Positions 1 through 12,609 of a stretch of 64,000 nt of DNA are shown here, in pieces. The number at the start of each line of letters is the position of its first letter. Position 1 is the first letter of the stretch. The translations under genes were made by a program, and so were the position numbers. The notes below the pieces were generated by a model that was not told where the DNA came from, searched no databases, and saw only the letters and a program-made list of their open reading frames with translations. The stretch spans positions 12,348,311 to 12,412,310 of the forward strand of contig CM060854.1 of NCBI GenBank assembly GCA_030737835.1, in the 5' to 3' direction. Origin of the DNA: Acorus gramineus (Eukaryota; Streptophyta; Magnoliopsida; Acorales; Acoraceae).

Positions 1-7
1 GTCCCCC

Positions 8-157
8 CGAGATGCCTATCGACTTCGCACCTACCAAAAATCGTCCCCAGTTTTTCAATAAGAATATAGCATCCTCCCACACGTTTTCCATATAAAAGCG
101 TTGGTTCTTGAAGATGAGCAAGTTGCGAGCCTGCCAAATGGCCAAGAAAATTGTTGT
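8..157 (-). pseudogene. Fragment of LINE (non-LTR retrotransposon) ORF2 C-terminal region
   Basis: The minus-strand translation reads through without a stop and contains IFLAIWQARNLLIFKNQR, which matches the W.iW.aRN..iF pattern near the C-terminus of plant LINE ORF2-type proteins. Only about 50 codons are present before the window edge, and no poly-A or target duplication is visible. The family call rests on this motif alone. Confidence 0.45.
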
Positions 158-1866
158 TTTGGTTCATCTTTAACCCATTTCAAAGTGGACATTCAACTCT
201 ACTTTTGGCTCTGTTTTTTTAATCTTATATATACATATATATAAAATTGGTCATGATAATGCTCAATGATGCGAATTTTATAGCCAAAAAAGGCAATCTT
301 GATGATGATTTTGTTTAAGCTTTGAAAGAACCCATGCGTTGACATAGTTATCTTATATGATCAGATGATTTTATTTGAATTTTATTAAATTAATGACAAG
401 AGGTCTAAACATGCAGGAACACTAGGTTTAATTTAGACTGAATTCCTTATTAAAAAAAAAAAACACGCATAGTTATTTTTTTAAAGTATGGTCAACTCTA
501 TATATGTGCAAACAAAAAATATATATATTGTTTAATAAATCCGATTCTTCATGCTCATGCATCGCGTGCACGTAAAAATTTTAAAGTGTTTGTTCATCTT
601 AATAAACTTGACTGACAGCACATGATTATATATATCTACAGTAAATTAATGAAAGATATATTCCACATTGGTCCCCATATTTTATATATTTTATTATAAG
701 ACATGCAAATGGATGTTCCGTATTGTATATTATAAGACATGCAAATGGGTTGTCTGTGTATTATTAACCCTATGATACATATCATGCAAGGTAATGACTC
801 TTCACATGAAGCACAATCTGAAAACTTAATTTGTTCCATATAATCTTATGTTTTGGTAATGGTATTTGTCAATGGAAAAAATAATCAATTGTCCCAATTC
901 ACACATGGATGCTTAATTAAAGGGTCCATATGATCGTGTCATATTTAATTAAGACAAGTATGTTAAGCATTAATTAGCATTATTTTTTCGGTGTTGGACT
1001 ACAACCATTTAAACATATTTTAGAAAATAAAAATAAAAAGATAAGATCAAATCTTTATAATCAATATTTTAAAACATTTTTTTTATATATAAAACCCAAT
1101 TATCAATCTGAACGTGGTTTTGCAAAATCAATTTTCAGATAACAATTATAAATAATTTTTTTTATTAAACATTAGCTTTTGTTTTAGAGTTTGACTTTTA
1201 AAAATCAATAAAATAATTTTTATGAAAAAACTAATCATTGAGTCACTTTATGGAAAAAGCTAAATGAGAACGTTTATTAAAAAGATTATATTAAAAATGA
1301 TTTTGATGAGGGTTTAATTAAGATAACGTTTGGAAAAATGTTTTGATGATTTTTTTTAATAAAAATCAAATTTAATTTAACTTTATTTTCAAACACCACA
1401 ATTGAAGAGAGGAATAAAAAACAACTTATAATCATAAATAGTGAGAAAAAAAATTTTCAACAATTTACCAAAAATGTACTTATTGGGAATCTAATTTCAA
1501 ACAAAATACCAAAAGATTTCTGAATGCTATCTAAGTCCTCAAAAAAAATTTATATAATGAACTATTTTATTTAGTTTTAAGATGGCCATCTCATTTTTAA
1601 AAGGGAATTTTGTAAGTACATCCTCAAATTAAAATAAATCATTCATCTTTAATAACATGCAATTATCTTTTTTGAATTACCATGTGCCCCACCCCCTCTC
1701 CTCCCCATTTATTTTTTTTAAGATAGAAATTGCTACTAAAAGATTGAGTTGTTACTATTCTGAATTGGTGATGAGGGGTAACAAAAGGAAATCAAAGGAT
1801 AAAATAAAGACCTCGGGCCAAGAAGGCCAAGACCTGACATGGGATGTCTACCAAAGCCCAATGGGT
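158..1866. other. AT-rich intergenic stretch without recognised genes
   Basis: Both strands show only short accidental reading frames and many A/T runs. No domain, RNA gene or transposon end could be supported here. Confidence 0.6.
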
Positions 1867-3055
1867 GGCTCTAATTGCACCCTTCAAATTGGGGTGCACA
1901 CCCCTCATAAACGGATGGTGTACAAATGATCTATTTATAATCGGATCATGTGCACACCCAATTATTTGATTTTTATGTCGACAATGTTTGTATCGTGGGG
2001 TTCAGAAAACTGAACCCGTAACATCTGGATCCTTCACGACACTATCAGTGTCAATATTTAGTATTTATGTCGACAATGCTTATGTTACAGGGTTCAGAAA
2101 ACTGAACCCGTAACATCTGGATCTTTTGCGACATTTTCAGTGTCGATATTTGGTATTTATGTCGACAATGCTTTTGTCGCAGAGTTCAGAAAACTAAACT
2201 CATAGCATCTGGATCCTTCGCGACACCATCATTGTCGATATTAGGTATTTATGTCGACAATGCTTGTGTCGCGGGGTTCAAAAAACTGAACTCGTAGAAT
2301 CTGTACCTTCACGACACTATCAGTGCCGATATTAGGTATTTATGTCGATAATGCTTATGTCGAGGGGTTCAAAAAACTGAACCCGCAACATCTGGATCAT
2401 TCGTGACATTTTAGTGTCAATATTTGATATTTATGTCGACAATGCTTGTGTCGCAGGGTACAGAAAACGCGAATCACATTTCAAAAACCAAATAAACAAC
2501 ATCCATATCTCACAAAAAAATAATTACACACATTTTAACATACAGATAAGAATAACTTTCAGCAAAACCAAACAAACAACATTCACGTATCAAAAAAATA
2601 TAAATAACTCCACAATTTCAATCACACAAAAACCATATTCACCAAGACATAAAAAAGCACATGAACGCAATAAAAAAATGCACATTTCATCATCCTCTTC
2701 TCCTTTTTCACGAAATTTTTCCCTCCCCAGAAATCAAACAAACGAACAAACAAATCCTCCGCAAAACAATGGATTTCTCTACAGAAAACCATCAACAACA
2801 ACATTAGCTACAACAATATCAACACCGAGGGAGGGTCACCGAGAGGGCTGTCAGAAGAGAAGGGGAGGGAGTGAGAGGAAGGGAGAGAGAAGGAGCTAGG
2901 GCCTTTTTTTTAAGGTTTCAAAGGGATTGGTTGGAGGGGTGTGCATTGAAAACCATATGTTCCTTTAAATAGTGGGGTGAAAGAATATTTGTGATTTGGG
3001 TTGAGTGTGAAAAGAATGGGGTGTGCACCTAAAAATGAGGGGTGCAATTAGAGGC
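1867..3055. mobile_element. Non-autonomous TIR DNA transposon, about 1.19 kb
   Basis: The ends form an inverted pair of about 38 bp. The left arm starts GGCTCTAATTGCACCC and ends GTGCACACCCC. The right arm, read on the other strand, starts GCCTCTAATTGCACCC and ends GTGCACACCCC. No transposase is encoded. The interior holds a 92-bp tandem array followed by low-complexity sequence. A clean target-site duplication was not found, so the superfamily is uncertain; MULE-like or hAT-like are both possible. Confidence 0.6.
1965..2475. repeat. Tandem array, about six units of 91-92 bp
   Basis: The landmark ATGTCGACAATG or a variant recurs at about 1975, 2067, 2159, 2251, 2342 and 2433, a period of 92 then 91 bp. 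Each unit carries a small inverted repeat, GGTTCAG/CTGAACC around AAAA, and GACAC/GTGTC pairs, so single units could fold into hairpins. The array lies inside the TIR element that surrounds it. Confidence 0.85.
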
Positions 3056-3484
3056 ATCCAAACCCAATACACTCCAAGCCACCTCTGCTATTCTGTTACA
3101 AGGAGACGCTCTGAGCTCCGGAGAATTAGTATGTACCCCTTTAAAAAAATCTTATTTGTATATCCCTCTAAAAACACCTCTTGTACTAGTTTGACTTTCT
3201 TAAAAACCTAACTAACAAAATGCAAAAAATCACTTTGGTTAAATCTTAATAACTCAAGGATCATTATCATTTTTTTATGAGAGTGTTAAACAATCAGCAT
3301 TTTTAAGGAGGGTGACACGCAAATACAAAGTGTTTGGAGGGTATGTTTGCAAATTTCCTCTTTAGGAACACATTTAAAATATGGATTGATTCATTTATAT
3401 GTTTTGGAAACTAAGAGTGATGCATAATTTGATTAGATACACAAAACTCTCTTTGTAGAGGAAAAATCTTGCGCTTTTTCTGAG
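3056..3484. other. AT-rich stretch, nothing firmly recognised
   Basis: Short repeats of the type CCCTCTAAAAA and GGAGGGT occur in opposite orientation near 3150 and 3310 and could be remains of a foldback element. They are too weak to call, and no gene is visible. Confidence 0.4.
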
Positions 3485-4205
3485 GGGGCTATATATCCTT
3501 GTCAACCAGGTAAGCTGAAAGTACGACCTGGTCCAAAATACGACCGATTCCAGATTGCTCAAGGAGAAGGGCCTAGTTGCATGTTTGGGAAGTCCTGCTC
3601 GGGCAGTCCTACTCGGGAAATCCTGCTTGAGAGGTCCTGCTCAGGGGATGCCTTCTCGCCAGGGTAGAACATCTTGGCGACTAGACCGCCACTATTTCGA
3701 AGACAACCAAGACTAGCCACCTACATAGAATATAACCGTTGGAACATCCCCCAATCTAACCATCCTGACCTGGGTTCGGACCCGGTCCTAATCACAAGAG
3801 GAGGGGATCACTGATATTGCAAGACAAGGCCAGGGCTGCTCTGCTCCGCCGCATTGGCAGAGACGTGCCCTGAGTCTAACAAGCCGCCTACCACTGCTCG
3901 TTACAATTACGGTTATGACCAATAAGGCTGTGCCATGTGGTCACGACATCATAACAAACCCCAGTCCTGTACCACGCGGAATCTTTCATGTCAGAAGATT
4001 TCATCCGAGATAGAGGGATGTCTGGGCGGGAAAGAGAGAAGGGATATTCACAAGTAAGCACTAAAAAACACCCTAATCTTCTACTTCTAGAGTCATCTTC
4101 TTCATTCATTCACTCCACTGATTTGAGTATTGGAGTCCTTTGACCGGCACCACACCGATATCCCAGGCTCTTTTGGTGCAGAATCTCAAGTGTGATGACC
4201 CAAAT
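3485..4205 (+). mobile_element. Probable LTR remnant of a Ty3-gypsy element
   Basis: The right part, from about 4090, has the pattern of an LTR R-U5 region: a pyrimidine-rich stretch, then TTTGAGTATTGGAGTCCTTTG, then CCGGCACCACACCG. This layout (sTTGAGCGTCGGAGtg, TTTG, GGCACC) is common in plant gypsy LTRs. A run of related GTCCTGCTCGGG-type repeats lies at about 3590-3650. Neither the ends nor a target duplication could be set. Confidence 0.35.
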
Positions 4206-5422
4206 CTTCACCTAGAGGCGGACCTCTGACCCGACTTCAATTATTCAAAGAAAACACCATTTTCAATATCAAACATTGATGAATGGAATATAAAGTGTTA
4301 ACTCCAACACATATTTGCTTGGTCCAACCATGATGCTGAAAGTACTACCAACAGTCATTCACAAAAGATACGATCACATGGTGATATGATCATTCTATCA
4401 CCACACCGATCAAGAAATGCATAATTTTTTTAGGATATTGTTACAAACAATCTTTATATGCAGCTCTATGCAATTTGATTTTACTAAGTAAGATATATGC
4501 TTTAATAAATAATTAATTTTTTTATTTTTCATGTAAGGTTAAGATCAATCCTGATAGAAATTTTCAGAAAAATGACCACCAAATGAATTCACACAAAATA
4601 AACATTTGGTAACCTACAACTAAAAAGATGAAAAATTTGAATAGACAACTTTGCAGTGGTCATTTTCATAATACAATTTAAACAATTATGGTAATTTTTT
4701 TTATCAATTTTTCTTTTTTTCTTAATAGTGATTTTAATTTTGGACCTCCTTGTTTTCGCCATTGGTTTATTTGTTTATTTATTTATGGTTATTACAATTT
4801 TTGGTGTTCAGTCTCATTAATTCACATTTATATTAGAACTCCTTAAATTGAACTTATTAAATTCATGAATTGGGTTATACAGTAATGTATGTGTGCGTGT
4901 GTGTGTTATTTCATTTATTATTGGTGGTGTTGACTTGATAATCTAAAAAGATGCCACGAGTTATCTACAATGATTTTGTCAGAATTAAAATTACATCATG
5001 ATAATGACCTCACAGAATGAGAGTTAGTCTAAACCTGTGGGATTACATTTTTTTTAGATCCAAAAAAAAAAAATGTTTATGAAAGCAGTTTCTTCATCCA
5101 CCATGAGCACGCAATTTTTTTGAAGTGTTTGTTATTGATTGACTAACAATAATTTATTATATCTAAATAAATAATATAATAAAATAAAAGTGTTCCACGC
5201 GCATCTCATCATCACATTCAAAATCAACACATGGTCCCCCATGATTAATTCAATACTAGTGAAATTGTAGCGCCAACACACCAGTTAGTTAACTATATTA
5301 TACACACGCACATGTAATACACATGTATTTTCTAATTATAAAGTTATATTAGAATATGTATTTTGATTGGATGAACTGTTTATATGCTCCTAGACCAAGC
5401 CTCTCATTATTTTCATGTCCCT
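4206..5422. other. AT-rich intergenic stretch
   Basis: No gene or transposon end was recognised. A short TG-rich microsatellite lies near 4888-4908. Confidence 0.55.
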
Positions 5423-7499
5423 TGACCTGGGAAAATTTTTCTTTGCCCCTCTTTCCTGGTCCCCCTTTTTTTTAACCCTTCTTTTCTAAAATACTTTATA
5501 TACCCCTTTATAAAAGACAAAACCATTATAAAACCCTCTTTTTCTTCATGTCTATTCCGAACCCCATTTTTGTTCTCCTTTTCTTTCTCTTCTCCCCCCC
5601 CCCCCCCCAATTAAACTCATCTTGCCACCGTTACCACTCACCATTCTCCCTCTGGCCCAATCTACCACCAGTCGATCTCCCACGGCCCGACCGCCCCATG
5701 TCACCGAACGAGCCTTGTCGATCTAACACACTAATGTCTACAATACCAACCTCCATTTGTAAATAAATGTAAAAATGATGCATTTGTCACAAATGCTGAA
5801 GAAGGTACAAAGTTTCAGAGTTTGATTGTGGGTTTATGTTCAATATGAAAGTTGGATTAACAGCAAACGATGATAAGATACTTTGTTCCTGGGGCTGATA
5901 AAGAGTTCACGACAGTCATTCATGACAGAGATATCAAACAGATGGTTTATCTACATTTTCGCTTCAATGCAAAGCTCATATATGTTTATCTTCAAAATTC
6001 CATCAATGATAGGTATGTATCTACTTCTGCAAACGTTATTGTCAATATGTAATTTAGTACACGTAAACTATAATTTATAAATCTGATTCAGTTAATGTAT
6101 ATTTTTCACATTAGATTTTGTATGCATGCTTAGGGGTTGTAATTTCTATTGTCATGTAGTGCCTATATGCCTTTTTATTATGTAATTATCATATTGAAGA
6201 TTTGTAATATCTATCATCATTTTAATTATCATAGTTATCATGTGAATTGATATTTCCCATTCAATGAGTCTATTCATATATTTTGTAACTCATTGTATAT
6301 TTTCTATAAATACAATTAGACCTGAATGTGGCCTCATTCATGGTAATGGCTCAAGTGAATGTGACAATGAAAACACAGCTGAACAACCAAATGCAATGGA
6401 ACTGACTAACATCCAAAAACACTGAGTTTAGTAAAGCTCATAGCCTAATGACTAGCATGTGGGGTGATTTTATTAGACAGCCTGGTCAAATCTTTCACGA
6501 TGTGGATCACTTTCGTGTGACCATCGCAACTTTGCTGTTGCACATGGGTTTGACTACTATCTAATTAAGAGCGAGAAAACCAAAATTACTGCAAAATGTG
6601 CTACTTTCAATTGTGTTTGGCGTATTCATACATCGGTTTTTGAAAGCATCTGGGGGGGGGGGGTGTTTAGAATCAAAATTTACGTACCTACACATACTTG
6701 TGGGGGTGGTTTACGAAGAGCACATTCCAAGCCTAGTAGGAAATGGGATTTTGAATTTGTTAGAGACGATCTTCAAGTTAATCAATTACATAAATTTGAT
6801 AAACACGTACAAAATGTAAATGTTGATTTACATAACCATTCACAAAACAAGACTTACAAAATGGAATGTAATATCATACATATATACAGAGAAATGCAGT
6901 ATCATCTATGGAATTAAAATAATTACTTACAGACTATTTGCTATGTACACACATCAAAGCAACTTTGAAGGTGAAAACTTGCATCTCTCTCATTGGATTG
7001 ACATATTTCTTCTTCTTCTTGGTGGCTGCTTCGTTGGAGGATTCAGCAATTTGTAGGTTACAGTGACAGGGGCTAAGGTTAAGATGTTGGTGTTGGGTTT
7101 CGATGAGAGGGTTTGAGAGGCTCTATCGTGTGATGAGGAGGGGGGAGGTTTTGTAACCGCCGAGGCTACCGGGAAAGAATGGGATGACAGTTAAAGAGGG
7201 TGCTTTCATAACCTCCGAATCGATTGGGGGAAGACGAGAATGGACGTTTTTATAACCGCCGAGGCTACCAAATAGATTCGATAGGAAGACGAGAAGGGAA
7301 CGACACAGTCGATTTGATTGGGGAAGACAAGACAATTTGGGGGAGCTTTTTCGATTTGGGGATGTTTTTCCAGTCGATTTGGGGAAAAGTGGGACGGAAA
7401 GGGTAAATGTGAAAGGAAAATGTGAGGTGGCACTGGGAGGGGTAAAAAAACAAAGGGACCAAAAGGGAGGGGCAAAAAAAAAAAAAATCTCCCAGGTCA
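5423..7499 (+). mobile_element. Degenerate Mutator-like element (MULE) with long TIRs
   Basis: The ends are inverted copies of each other over about 60 bp. Left: TGACCTGGGA, a T-rich run, TTGCCCCTC, then a GGTCCC box. The right end, read on the opposite strand, shows the same order. The interior carries the relic of a MuDR-type transposase N-terminus on the plus strand and low-complexity flanks, including a run of about 16 C at 5594. The catalytic part of the transposase is missing, so the copy cannot move by itself. Nine bases on each side of the ends do not match, so no target duplication can be claimed. Confidence 0.7.
5815..6790 (+). pseudogene. MuDR transposase N-terminal relic
   Basis: Two blocks are recognisable. 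At about 5875-6050 the frame reads YFVPGADKEFTTVIHDRDIK and then NAKLIYVYL, like the N-terminal region of plant MULE transposases. At 6448-6790 the Mutator DNA-binding (zf-MuDR type) domain is clear: PGQIFHDVDHFR, HGFDYYLIKSEKTKITAKC, C.WRIHTSVFES and then HTCGGG, giving the expected Cys/His spacing. The domain is broken by a 1-nt shift after residues FRVTI and by a second shift at a G run at about 6651-6661. No DDE catalytic region follows. The family is sure; this copy is dead. Confidence 0.8.
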
Positions 7500-7667
7500 T
7501 GAGACAATAACGGGGGGCTTCCAGGGGACAATGCACCCATTTTGATTTTCTGTCTATCAAGAATCCTAAACCCAAAAAATCCATATCTCTATCATTCATT
7601 ATTCTAAACCAATAGCCCGAGTATTATTGGTGGTGTTAAAATTGTATTTTGATTGTATTATAACTCT

Positions 7668-8083
7668 TTGACTTTTTTTGAAGTCTATATAACCCTCTAA
7701 AAATACATATGTAAATCCAAATAGCTCCCTATATTAAATTTTCATTAACACATGTGAAATATTATATAAATATTATGTTTGGTTAACCCTGATTGAAAAC
7801 ACAATATACCAAAAACCCTATTAAAAATATAAAAAACCTTCTATAAATGATGATTTTACCTCTCCGAGTAGATTATGAAATCTTGTCCCGAGGGATAAAA
7901 TTATCTTTTACAAATAATTTTTTGCATTTTTAACACAATGTATAAGTTTTTTTATATAATGTGTTTTCAGTCAAGGTTAATCAAATAAAATATTTTTCAT
8001 CTGTTAATGAAAATTTAACTCAAATGATTATTTTATTTAACATAAGTATTTTTAGGGGTTTATATGGACTTTAGAAAAAGTCG
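7668..8083. mobile_element. Foldback MITE-like element
   Basis: The left arm (GACTTTTTTTGAAGTC, TATATAACCC, CTAAAAATAC, ending near ATTAAATTTTCATTAACA) recurs inverted at the right end over roughly 90 bp with scattered mismatches. No coding capacity is present. The exact ends are approximate. Confidence 0.5.
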
Positions 8084-8427
8084 AGGGATTATATAGATTT
8101 CAGACAATTTACAGGGGCTATATGGATTTTTCCCTTCAATATATTATCACATGTTATTATCTCCACCTAACTATGTTTTTAAGGATATCTCTACCTAACT
8201 ATGTTATTATCGCCCACAGTATTATACATATCCATTTGCACATTAAATTTTAAAAATGACATGGTTCGTTACACAACGTACTAGTTGGTGAGATGAGATT
8301 GCACATAAAATATTGCGAACACTCGTTTTTATAGATGGTCCCATAGGTTATAATCAGCCAAACTGATACACTAGCAGATATGAAAACGCGTGATGGAAAA
8401 GAGTCTTTGATGGGTCGGTCATCTTTA

Positions 8428-8628
8428 GGGTGCGTTTGGTTGCGCGATTGCGCAGCGTTTACGATTGCATTAAGCTGCGTTTATAATCGTGCAACCAAAC
8501 AGTTTTACTGTAGCAGCTTCCTGCACACATATTTCAAGCAAATAGTATCCAAAAGCTGCGATTTTAAAAAGCTGAGAAAGTGAGCTTCCTACAGAATCAG
8601 TTTTGCAATCGCGCAACCAAACACACCC
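8428..8628. mobile_element. Tourist-like MITE, first of a tandem pair
   Basis: The element starts GGGTGCGTTTGGTTGCGCG and ends with its imperfect inverse, CGCGCAACCAAACACACCC. It is flanked by TTA at 8425-8427 and 8629-8631, the target duplication typical of PIF/Harbinger (Tourist) MITEs. It is 201 bp long and non-coding. Confidence 0.75.
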
Positions 8629-8631
8629 TTA

Positions 8632-8861
8632 GGGTGCGTTTGGTTGCGCGATTGCGCTGCGATTGCGATTGCAGGAAGCTGCGTTTACAATCGTGCAACC
8701 AAACAGTTTTACTGTAGCAGCTTCCTGCACACAGATTTCAGGCAAATAGTGCCCAAAAGCTGCGATTTCAGAAAGCTGAGAAAGTGAGCTTCCTGGGGAA
8801 TCAGTTTGCAATCGCAGATTCCTGCAGAATCAATTTTACAATCGCGCAACCAAACGCACCC
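8632..8861. mobile_element. Tourist-like MITE, second of a tandem pair
   Basis: A 230-bp element starts GGGTGCGTTTGGTTGCGCG and ends CGCGCAACCAAACGCACCC. It shares one TTA (8629-8631) with the preceding MITE and ends at TTA 8862-8864. The two are close relatives in the same orientation, and the second has an extra stretch near its right end. Confidence 0.75.
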
Positions 8862-8930
8862 TTAGTCTTTGATGGGTTTGAAAACACTGTCCCGGTTTTC
8901 AGTTCCAATGGTTTTTGAAAAAAAAAAAAC

Positions 8931-9239
8931 CTGGCCGTCCGATATTATCTCCATGAGGGCTGATACTCGCATTCTTTTTTTAAGCCCGTTTTACAGCCCA
9001 ATACGCTATGATAACATAGTATATACTGCACTATCATAGTGTATGAGTCCTATTATAGTATATGACCCAATTTATTTTTTTTCATTATGAAAAAAAATAC
9101 ACTAATATTTCTTAGTATATGTTTCATTTCATATAACTATATGCACTTTAAAAAAAAAAGAAAAACGGAATGGACTGTAATTAGGGCTGCAATATGGCTG
9201 TGTGTATCTTTTTTCTAACTCCATTGATCGGACGGCCCA
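8931..9239. mobile_element. Possible MITE with GGCCGTCCGAT ends
   Basis: GGCCGTCCGAT at the left is inverted at the right as ATCGGACGGCC. Looser inverted matches follow inward (CAGCCC, AAGCCCGTTTT against AAAACGGA). The element is about 310 bp and non-coding. The target duplication is not clear. Confidence 0.45.
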
Positions 9240-9448
9240 AAATCGCATGAACACAATTCATTCGCATGGCCGCAACTAATCAAAACTATATATATATAAT
9301 TCATTTTATTATAAAATCATATATTCCATTTAGCCAAGCATACGCTTTAACAAAATATCAAAACTTGTGTCACATGCAAACAAATCTGCAAAAAATACAC
9401 TGAGTAACAACATTTTCATTTAAACAGGGTTGGGCGCCATATAAACAT

Positions 9449-9729
9449 GAAAAAACCCATACAAGTCCCTACTAAATTTGGAACAGACATACAAATCCCT
9501 GAAAACTTAGAAAAACCAATTATCATCCTTGAGTTAAATTTTCATCCAAACTTAACAGAATATTCTTAGAATATTCCATCACATATAATTATGTATACAT
9601 TGAAGTTCTAGGAATATTCAATTAAGTTTGGATAAAAATTTAACTCAAGGATGATAATTGAATTTTTTTTAATTTTTAAAGACTTGTACATCTGTCCCAA
9701 TTTTAATAGAGATTTATATGGATTTTTTC
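9449..9729. mobile_element. Foldback MITE, 281 bp
   Basis: The two halves are inverted copies over about 115 bp. For example, ATTATCATCCTTGAGTTAAA in the left half faces its reverse complement in the right half, and the tips GAAAAAACCCATA and TATGGATTTTTTC pair. The loop is short. Such an element would make a long RNA hairpin if transcribed. Confidence 0.7.
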
Positions 9730-10667
9730 TTAGATTATAAAGGCCCATGTGGCAGCGTAGCCCGTCCATCCCCGAGGTCAGAGTCATTCCGCCTTTACAA
9801 CACCGTCCACATCTGTTTTGATATATATATATATTTTTAATAATATACTTTATTTGACCAGAGATATAGTTTTTAAAAGCTGAAGTACATGTTACAGTGA
9901 ATTGTATTGATCCATTGTTAAAAAAATATAGAAACAGCAATTCGAGGTACATAGGACTCCGGACTGTAAACAGTGGTTTGGTGGATGATGACCCACCAAA
10001 TTATCCTCATCCAACGATGATACAATCTGGAGCAAATATTCTTGAACAGAAAAGGGACGTATGAATGCTTCTGACTTCTGAGGCGTGTTTGACTGGCTTA
10101 ACATATAAAATGTGACACAAATTTATGAGTGGTCGGTCATCTTTATGAATGCTTCTGAAGCATATTTGACTTGCCTAGCATACAATGATGACACACAGAT
10201 TTATGAGTGGTATTCTTCAAGGTCTCCTCTGAGTGGGGTTGACCTCTGATGAATTTCACATTTCAATTTTTTTTTTTCCCCCCAAGTATTTAGTTCCCTT
10301 AATTTTTTTAGCTATGAAAACAATGAAACACCACCAATTTTATTTTTTTCCAGGTCCTGCATTCAAATACCATTTATACGCCATTGTTACGAATTGTAGA
10401 GGGATGATAACAGCGTACGAGATCTAAGAGCTATCTCCAATCACACTTCATATCTCCATCCAAATTTAGAGAGTGGTGTACTCCAACCACACTCCATATT
10501 CACCTCCAAATTTAAAAATTTAAATTTAACCCTTCAAATTTGAAGACCACCTCCAAATCATATTTTTCATTTTTTATTTTATACACTAATTAATTCAACA
10601 TAATATATATTTAGATCCGCTAATTCATTTTTAACAAAAGTACTATAGTTGGAAAAACCTCATCGAG

Positions 10668-10826
10668 ACCTTCAAAATGAGACTAATATTAAATTATTTT
10701 AGAATTGATTTTAAATAAATCATCACTCAGTTTGATTATTCAATAATTATTTTATTTATTTACTTAAAAAATTATTAATTTAAAAATAACTCTAACACCA
10801 TTTAATATTAGACTCATTTTAAAAGT
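10668..10826. repeat. AT-rich inverted repeat
   Basis: Arms of about 28 bp (CAAAATGAGACTAATATTAAAT and its inverse) enclose about 100 bp. It may be the core of a larger MITE, because CTCCAATCAC near 10435 and its approximate inverse near 10895 could be outer ends; that outer part is uncertain. Confidence 0.45.
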
Positions 10827-12609
10827 CTTAATAATATCTTTTCAATGGTATAATTTTTATATAACATTATATTTTTATAAGAAAAAATGGAGGTGATGAT
10901 TGGAGTGCAACAGCCTCCATATTTGGAGGCCTGGGTTGGAAATGCTTTAACAGCATACAAGATGGATAATAGTGTATATAGGATGAATAATAGTGTACGA
11001 GATTGGTGGACAACAAGCATATAGTAACAACATAATTATAATTCAAGAGTGAGTGATCCCTAATTAAGAACCTTTCTTGGGGATCGCTGCGAGCCTCGTG
11101 TACATCCTTGCCATGGATCAATATCCCCTTGTATCGCCAGATCTCAATAGATTGCCTGCAAATGTAGCATACATATCACAATAGTACTGCACTACCGCAG
11201 GATACATATAGATATTGTATGAGAGAAATGCAACATCAATGTACCACATATTTTTCAAAATTTACTATTTTGTAACACACTACATTTAGCAAACTCATAC
11301 AGGGTGCAACTAGAGTATTAAAGATTTAATTGCATTGGTACTTGAAAATATCGTATAAATCCAAATCCATCTCTTGGGTGGACTAGTTAAATCATTGTTT
11401 CAGGATCAAAAATGATATCGTAAACAACTAAGATATTCCAACATCAACCAAAAAATTTCATTTATTATTATATCTATTAATATCAACCCTTCACTAATTT
11501 CATATATTATATCTATTAAGCACCAAAAATTTGCAATGGCAGCCAAGCTTACCTGAATCACAGTTGAGAGGGCTATCAGGTTCTTGGTGTGCCATTAAAG
11601 CAATAATAGCTCTGCAGACAGATTAGTCCATGCAGGGCTCCATGCATTCTTCAAGATATCCAGGCAGATCTCTCCAGTCTATAACATACAATGGAAGAAG
11701 AGCAAGAGATCTGATTATCATTATTAAAGCTCTAATGATAAACTAGATGGCAAAATTTAATATTTGCGGAGAAGAAATGCTTTTAAAAAGTAATAGAGAA
11801 AATTAAAACTAAATAAGATTGGGTACCTTAAAGTGCACATTTGGATGAAATATTTTCGTCAAGAACCTCACTTGTGGTGGTAGCAAGGGATACTGCTCAG
11901 GTATAACAAATGCGAGCTGAAACACCCCGCCCTCGTAGGGAGTTTCAGAGGGTCCCTATATACCAAAAAGAATAAGGGAAAATGAAATATGCAACGTTAC
12001 GTACAATCTAAATAAAATAATAAAAAAAAAACAGATTATTTTCATAAATACCCTCCTATTCTGTCAAAATACTCCCGTTGAAACCCTATTCCTTGCAATA
12101 CCCCTCAAAAGGGTTTATGTTGTGCAGTAATGCCCTTCCGCTATACAAATAAATATATTATTTAAATTATGCATAAACATTCCTCAAAAGAGAATTTGTG
12201 CACAATTTAACACATTGTTGGGGAACTAGTTCGAGTCTTACTCCTGAGATAAGATAAGATGTAACCAGAAATTAAAACAAAACACTTACCTACCAAAAAT
12301 AATTAAAAAAATATCTGGAGAATCCTGACTCAAAAGACGTACTTTGATAAGGGCAGTCCATTTGAATATGTTTGAATCATCACACACTGACTGAATATCT
12401 GGATCCGCCGATTTCTCTCGTTGGACCTCTTTGTACTCCTTGAAAAGGCTTGCTCTCGATGCCTGTTGACAAAATAAAACCATCATCCTTTTTAAACTAA
12501 GAATAGTGAATATATATCCAACATGTTACTCAAGTTTGCATGATGATGATAAAGAATTTGTTTGTATACTTCTAAGGAAAATTTAAATAAGAGACCTTGT
12601 CCAATGACT

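Noticed and set aside
2414..2899. 161-codon frame in the TIR element
   Set aside because: The sequence is low complexity (Asn, Thr, Ser, Lys), spans the tandem array edge and has no recognisable domain.
5414..7508. Nine-base target duplication for the MULE at 5423-7499
   Set aside because: The bases outside the inverted ends do not match; the true ends may be a few bases further out.
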